Assembly (NCBI GenBank): GCA_018646825.1
Contig: JABGUA010000220.1
Coordinates: 1-10,091 of the forward strand
Direction: 5' to 3'
Origin: Piscirickettsiaceae bacterium
GTDB lineage: Bacteria > Pseudomonadota > Gammaproteobacteria > Nitrosococcales > Methylophagaceae
Length of the DNA: 10,091 nucleotides
The notes beneath the pieces were generated by a model that ran no database searches, was not told the origin of the DNA, and saw only the letters and a list, made by a program, of their open reading frames with translations. Shown one piece after another: positions 5,886-10,091 of the stretch; position 1 is the stretch's first letter, and every line of letters begins with the position of its first letter. Position numbers and translations under genes: made by a program.

Positions 5886-7943
5886 ATGCAACAACGGCAA
5901 TGTGTGGTTTTATTTGGTGATCGAGCTTGGTGCGAGTCTTCGACGTCTCAATTGCTCGTAGATTTTAATCGTCGTCATTTACTGTTTTTATCAGATGAAC
6001 CTGTTGCCGATTTCCAGACGACTAACATAAAGCAGGCGAAGAGATGTTTGGGACAAGAGTTTGATGCTGTTGTCTTTGATGGCCGTTTGGCTTTTCATCC
6101 TGATAGTTTTGGTCAGAGTGTGGGCACGCTCAATGCTGGCGGTGTGTTTATTCTTTGGTTAGCCGTTGAAGATGTTCGCCCGTATTCGCAACGCTTTCGG
6201 CGTGTTGTAGCACAGTTTTCTGGACAGTATTCGGATTTTCATTGTGTCGATCAGAACCAAATATTACCTGAATTAACTGCACCTGACCGGGCTCAATACG
6301 CTAGTGATTATCAAACGTCTGACCAAGAGCAAGCGATCAAAGCGATATTAAAAGTGGTAGAAGGCCATCGCAGACGACCATTAGTCCTGTCGGCAGATCG
6401 AGGTCGAGGAAAATCTGCAGTGTTAGGCATCGCTGCGGCACAATTATTGAGGGGTAGTCAGCGAAAAATTATTGTTACGGCACCCAGTTTATCTGCTACG
6501 GAGGCGGTTTTTAGACATGCAGCTTTATCATTACAAGTTACTGAGCATTCTGCGGGCTTAATTCAGTTTGAGGGAGCTGAGTTACGTTTTGTAGCACCAG
6601 ATACTTTACTAGCCGGTGACTATAAAGCGGATTTGCTATTGGTAGATGAAGCGGCTGTCATTCCGAGCCCAATGTTAGCTAAGCTGTTACATCAGTACAG
6701 CCGGATTGTATTTGCAACGACCTTGCATGGCTATGAAGGGACAGGTCGCGGGTTTGCAGTTCGATTTCAGTCTTTGCTTGATGTGCAAGCGCCAGGTTGG
6801 CGAGATTGTCACATGCTTGAACCTGTCCGCTGGCGGAGTGATGACGCCTTAGAAGCCTTTAGTTTTGACGCTTTATTATTGGATGCTGAACCGGTTGAAG
6901 ATCGCTTAGTATTGGGTGTTGAATTAGTGCAGTGTTCGATTGAGCTAGTTGATAAAAAAGCATTATTAGGCAATGAAGTTCATTTGAAGCAGTTGTTTGG
7001 TTTGATGGTGTTGGCTCATTACCGAACCAAACCGTCTGATTTGCAACTATTGCTGAATAGTGAAGATATTAATCTTTATATAGTGAGATATAACGAGCAT
7101 ATTGTGGCAAGTGCTTGGCTCGTTGATGAAGGTGCTTTGGCACCTGCTCTGTCAGAGGCTATTTATCGGGGCGAACGCCGTTTAAAAGGTCATTTATTAC
7201 CGCAGTCTTTATTGGCTCACATGGGTATTCCGTTGGCAGGAAGTCTTAGGTATCAGCGGGTGTTGCGGATTGCTGTTCATCCTGTTTTGCAACGGCGCGG
7301 CTTCGCAAAGGCTTTGATGACAAAGGTGTTAAATATAGCTAAAGATGGCGAGGTTGATATGGTTGGAACCAGTTTTGCTGCTGATTTGGATGTGATGTCA
7401 TTTTGGCGCGACAGTGGCTTTTCTATAATTAGGTTGGGTACGCAACGTGATGAAGTGAGTGGTCAATATGCGGTGACTTTATTACATTCTTGTTCTGTCG
7501 ATGGTGCGCTATTACTTGATACGGCGAAGCGACAATTTAGGCAGCAATGGCCTGATTTATTAACAATGCAATTCAACCAGCTCGATATTGACACTGTATT
7601 AGCAATTTCGGCCCAATGTGATCGTGAGCCTAGCGTGTTATCCGAATCAGATAAGCAGGAAATAATGCGTTTCGCTTATGCGAATGCAACTTATGAATCA
7701 TGCCAGGTGGCTATTCGAACCAGTGTTAGTTCAGCACTCAATAGTGATGCTTTTTTTCGCTTGTCGTTAGAGCATCAGCAATTATTGGTTATGCGGGTGT
7801 TACAGTTAAACTCGATTGTGGAGGTAGTGCGGGCTTTAGGTTTTAGCGGTAAAGCAGAGTTTATTGCTGCTTTAAGATTGGCGTCGGCTTGTTTATTAGA
7901 AGCGTTCGCGGCGGAAGATAATCTTATCGTCGCCTCTGAATAA
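5886..7943 (+). CDS. tmcA: tRNA(Met) cytidine acetyltransferase
   Basis: TmcA uses acetyl-CoA and ATP to make N4-acetylcytidine at wobble position C34 of elongator tRNA-Met, preventing misreading of the AUA isoleucine codon. The 685-residue protein (E. coli 671) shows an N-terminal Rossmann-like region (about 1-130), a helicase-like ATPase module with Walker A DRGRGKS (171-177), Walker B LLLVDEAAVIP (Asp254, Glu255) and TTLHGYEGTGRGF (278-290), then a GNAT module with the acetyl-CoA-binding stretch RIAVHPVLQRRGFAKAL (461-477), and an alpha-helical tRNA-binding tail. The ATG at 5886 is the first possible start after the in-frame slyX stop. It lacks a Shine-Dalgarno site (CCGTCTCTTCTG precedes it), so coupling to slyX translation is likely. 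Its last 15 codons and the stop lie antisense to the mshQ remnant, so the extreme C-terminus may have been replaced during a rearrangement. Confidence 0.93.
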   Translation: MQQRQCVVLFGDRAWCESSTSQLLVDFNRRHLLFLSDEPVADFQTTNIKQAKRCLGQEFDAVVFDGRLAFHPDSFGQSVGTLNAGGVFILWLAVEDVRPYSQRFRRVVAQFSGQYSDFHCVDQNQILPELTAPDRAQYASDYQTSDQEQAIKAILKVVEGHRRRPLVLSADRGRGKSAVLGIAAAQLLRGSQRKIIVTAPSLSATEAVFRHAALSLQVTEHSAGLIQFEGAELRFVAPDTLLAGDYKADLLLVDEAAVIPSPMLAKLLHQYSRIVFATTLHGYEGTGRGFAVRFQSLLDVQAPGWRDCHMLEPVRWRSDDALEAFSFDALLLDAEPVEDRLVLGVELVQCSIELVDKKALLGNEVHLKQLFGLMVLAHYRTKPSDLQLLLNSEDINLYIVRYNEHIVASAWLVDEGALAPALSEAIYRGERRLKGHLLPQSLLAHMGIPLAGSLRYQRVLRIAVHPVLQRRGFAKALMTKVLNIAKDGEVDMVGTSFAADLDVMSFWRDSGFSIIRLGTQRDEVSGQYAVTLLHSCSVDGALLLDTAKRQFRQQWPDLLTMQFNQLDIDTVLAISAQCDREPSVLSESDKQEIMRFAYANATYESCQVAIRTSVSSALNSDAFFRLSLEHQQLLVMRVLQLNSIVEVVRALGFSGKAEFIAALRLASACLLEAFAAEDNLIVASE

Positions 7944-9951
7944 ACCGAAGCTTGCTCGACTTTGGGCTTCATCGTTATATATACCGCTATTATCGTAGTC
8001 ACCCAACAACCATGGGTGGGTTGTTGATATATTAGTTCTGATGTCGATATAGCCTTGATTATCTTGCCCTGGTGCAGTGAGCGTTAGCGATCCGCTGCCA
8101 CCGATGATGGGATTAGCTAAGATTGCGTTAGTCATCCCATTTTGAATGAACATTGTGGTGTTTCCCGTTTGGAAACTTCCTCCGTTAGTCATCAATCTAA
8201 TTTGGTTGATTAAAGACAGCGATGTACATTGATCTGACGTATTCGGTAACCAACCAGAGCCACTAAAAAACTCTGTTCTTAATCCGACCGTTAATGGTGC
8301 GAGCTCTGAACCATGGGCACTGTCGAGTGCGATTCGGCCGAAACGGATGGTTTCTCCAGTCGGTTTAAGCGTATATGGCAATGTTGATGCATTAATGTTA
8401 TCGCTATCTCGGACACGTGTAAATGTCAGGTCTACGGCGTTGTTAAATGGGTTAACCTGGCTGTTGGCTTCGTGTAGATAGGTATAGCTGTCATTACCAA
8501 AAGTGAAGGTTAACGATCCATTATTATTATCGGTGAGAGAGGCCGTTGCCGCTTGCCAATTTAGTCCAACCAGTGTCACGCCATCCGCTGCCTAATTGTG
8601 TCGAATCGGTTAAAGGCGTAGTGACGGTGAAGTCAGTATCGTTGAGTTTAGCAAAGTCACCTTGGTAATTATGTGTGATGGCTGCCGGAGTAGCGGCATT
8701 AAAGGCAGTGACTATCAATTGCGGGTTTGATTGGTAGCTAAAGCTTTGGCCGCTATAGCTAAAACCGGAGCCTGTACAGGCACCATTGCCGAAATTACCA
8801 TTGCTCCCAGTCGTGGTTTCAAAATGATCAGGTGTGAAACGGCCAATAGCCGGGCTTTTAGTACTGCTTAATGTTTCGCCAAGATAGCTTGGTAGAGTTA
8901 AATAAAATTCGAAGACACCTACCTCAGAGATAGTTTGTTGAAGTGTATGTAGACCGCTATCTGAGGGGGTAAAGTTGAGGCTGTTTGTGGTTATTTGTCC
9001 ATTGACGCCAGTCACCGGTGCTAGTATCGAATGGTTCATTCCTATGCTAGCGAGTACAAAATTCGGTGTTACCGGGTTATCGGTATAATCGGTATCACCA
9101 TCATGGGTCCAGCAAGCCGCTTTAACTTTAAGTTCAAATGATTCGCCGGCCTTTTTAAAGATACTACAGCTGGCATTTTGGCTTGCACAGGCTGCACCAC
9201 TATCATCACTATAACTAGTGACTGTTACTGGAATGCTGGTAAAAGTATCTGTTCCTGTCATCGAGAGGCCGTTACCATCATCATAAGTCGCGTTTAGGTT
9301 TAGTCGTCCAGCATCATCATATTGTGCGGTAAATTGTGCTTCGCCATTGATATTAAAGGTTAAGTCAATATTGCTGCCAGCACTGTTGGTCGCAATATCT
9401 GTTCCGTTGATGATGATTTTGTTTTGTCCGCTTGCAGGAATATCATATTCGGACCAAAAGGACAGAGTTTTGCTGCCTGTTAAGGCGCTCACGCACTGCG
9501 TTGTATTGCTACCTTGTTTAACGGCTTTGATAGTGACGTCAGCAGAGGCTTTACAAGCCGTTAATGTTGGGACATCAAATACAAAGCCAGTTTCTGAGAC
9601 GGTGAGACTACAGCTGGGGTCGAGACTGTTGTCAGCTAAGCAAGTTAAGGCGTTTGTTGGTGTGATTGAACTTGCTGTGATGTCCAATGGCAAATTGCCA
9701 GCAGTTGGGTGATTTAAATCTAGCGTCGCTTGACCATTAGCAATGGTAATAGGGTTGCTTGTCCATCCCGTGTTTGGTGACAGTGTAATATCGACATTAT
9801 CAGTGATAAGCGTTGTGCATGCGGCATCGGCACAGGCTTTGATGGTGATGGAAGAAGCTAAACAAGTCAGTCCTGCTTTAGCATAACTAATTTCAAAATG
9901 GTCGAGTGGCGGTTGTGCTGGGCAAGGATGTGTTTCGGACATGACAGCCCT
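7896..9951 (-). pseudogene. mshQ: MshQ-like (DUF6701) remnant: N-terminally truncated and frameshifted
   Basis: MshQ is a large exported protein encoded at the end of MSHA pilus loci; its exact role is unclear. Here only the C-terminal DUF6701-type part is left. From the 5' side it begins with an ETHPCP/LDHFEI segment, then a beta-rich Cys-containing module (GLTCLASS, IKACADAACTTL), further beta-rich segments, IGRFTPDHFE (plus about 8840), and after the frameshift RFGRIALDSAHGSEL and the typical end LGDYDNSGIY ... RASFGLFRGDDKIIF with TAA at 7896-7898. Two frames are needed: one is open to TAA 8527-8529, the other from 8591 down to 7896. The signal peptide and LamG-like N-terminal domains expected in MshQ are absent, and the 5' end joins an MshE fragment. 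A sequencing error could explain the frameshift but not the chimeric 5' end. Confidence 0.82.
8530..8591 (-). other. Frameshift interval in the mshQ remnant
   Basis: On the minus strand the upstream frame (ending GSGWRDTGWTKLASGNGLSHR) stops at TAA 8527-8529. The downstream frame (GLNWQAATASLTDNNNG) is closed on its 5' side by TAG 8592-8594. The shift must therefore lie between 8530 and 8591, and one extra base (or two missing ones) restores a continuous DUF6701 reading. There is no homopolymer or slippery heptamer in the interval, so programmed frameshifting is unlikely. Confidence 0.75.
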
Positions 9952-9960
9952 GATCGGATA
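9946..9960 (-). other. Probable deletion junction joining mshE to mshQ
   Basis: Sequence on the right codes for MshEN residues up to about LKQYPI, and sequence on the left codes for MshQ-type residues from about RAVMSETHPCP. The join falls in the codons for P-I-R-A and keeps the reading frame. The exact base cannot be fixed without homologues, so the interval is approximate. Confidence 0.6.
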
Positions 9961-10091
9961 TTGTTTGAGGCTGATATATTCAATGCCGAGTTGCTCTGAA
10001 ATAAGCTTAAGGAGCATTGTTTCTTCAATATAGCCAAGGTCAACTAATGTTTTCCCTAGTTTACGGCGTGTTTTTTTCTGTTCGGCGAGGG
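9952..10091 (-). pseudogene. mshE: MshE (type IV pilus assembly ATPase) fragment: second half of the MshEN domain
   Basis: The minus-strand frame is open from the right edge and reads LAEQKKTRRKLGKTLVDLGY then IEETMLLKLISEQLGIEYISL. This matches the MshEN domain pattern [KR]LGxxLxxxGxIxxxxLxxxLxxQxG that binds c-di-GMP at the N-terminus of MshE and related GspE/PilB-type ATPases. The expected continuation (linker and AAA ATPase core with Walker A) is missing: after LKQYPI at about 9952 the frame passes without a stop into MshQ-type sequence. The ATG at 10015-10017 is an internal Met of the MshEN fold, not a true start; the real start lies beyond the window. The closely related PilB/GspE N-terminal domains are an alternative, but proximity to MshQ favours MshE. 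Confidence 0.7.

Noticed and set aside
7948..7973. Inverted repeat GAAGC...GCTTC after tmcA as a terminator
   Set aside because: The stem is only five base pairs with a long loop and no following T-tract, and it lies inside the mshQ coding remnant.
8527..8591. Programmed ribosomal frameshift in mshQ
   Set aside because: There is no slippery heptamer or homopolymer, and the gene is already truncated and chimeric, so mutation or sequencing error is more likely.
9347..9712. Plus-strand open frame of 121 codons in the mshQ region
   Set aside because: It is opposite the clear DUF6701-type coding sequence, and its hydrophobic start is a by-product of that sequence.
10015..10017. ATG as the true start of a stand-alone 496-residue protein
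   Set aside because: Codons upstream in the same frame clearly continue the MshEN domain to the window edge, and the ATG has no suitable context.

Overview
The window looks like chromosomal DNA from a gammaproteobacterium of moderate to low GC (roughly mid-40s percent by eye). The slyX and bacterial tmcA genes, the MSHA-pilus remnants and a MetH close to the E. coli protein all point to that class. A marine or aquatic lineage is a plausible guess, but the genus is not determined.

Layout. Positions 1-291 (minus) hold the 5' part of a small gene that looks like an atypical PilZ-domain protein. Positions 365-1777 (minus) encode a full-length PIN-PhoH protein. From a short intergenic region with two divergent, overlapping promoter candidates, a compact plus-strand cluster runs rightwards: metH (cobalamin-dependent methionine synthase, probably starting at TTG 1963), slyX (4-base stop/start overlap with metH) and tmcA (12 bases after slyX). 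The cluster links methionine synthesis to TmcA, which acetylates the wobble cytidine of elongator tRNA-Met. Co-transcription is inferred from spacing only.

Positions 7896-10091 (minus) are the most unusual part. They hold the C-terminal half of an MshQ-like protein (DUF6701 type), without signal peptide or N-terminal domains and broken by a frameshift near 8530-8591. Reading leftwards from the right edge, this remnant is fused in frame to the second half of an MshEN domain, the c-di-GMP-binding N-terminal domain of the pilus ATPase MshE. In known MSHA loci mshE lies upstream of mshQ on the same strand with the pilin and assembly genes between them. The simplest reading is one large internal deletion that removed those genes and left an mshE::mshQ scar, followed by decay. 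The 3' end of the remnant overlaps the 3' end of tmcA by 48 bases, tail to tail.

I see no RNA genes, CRISPR arrays, insertion sequences or convincing rho-independent terminators. I do not see a new functional system; the main novelty is the apparent fossil of a lost MSHA pilus locus.
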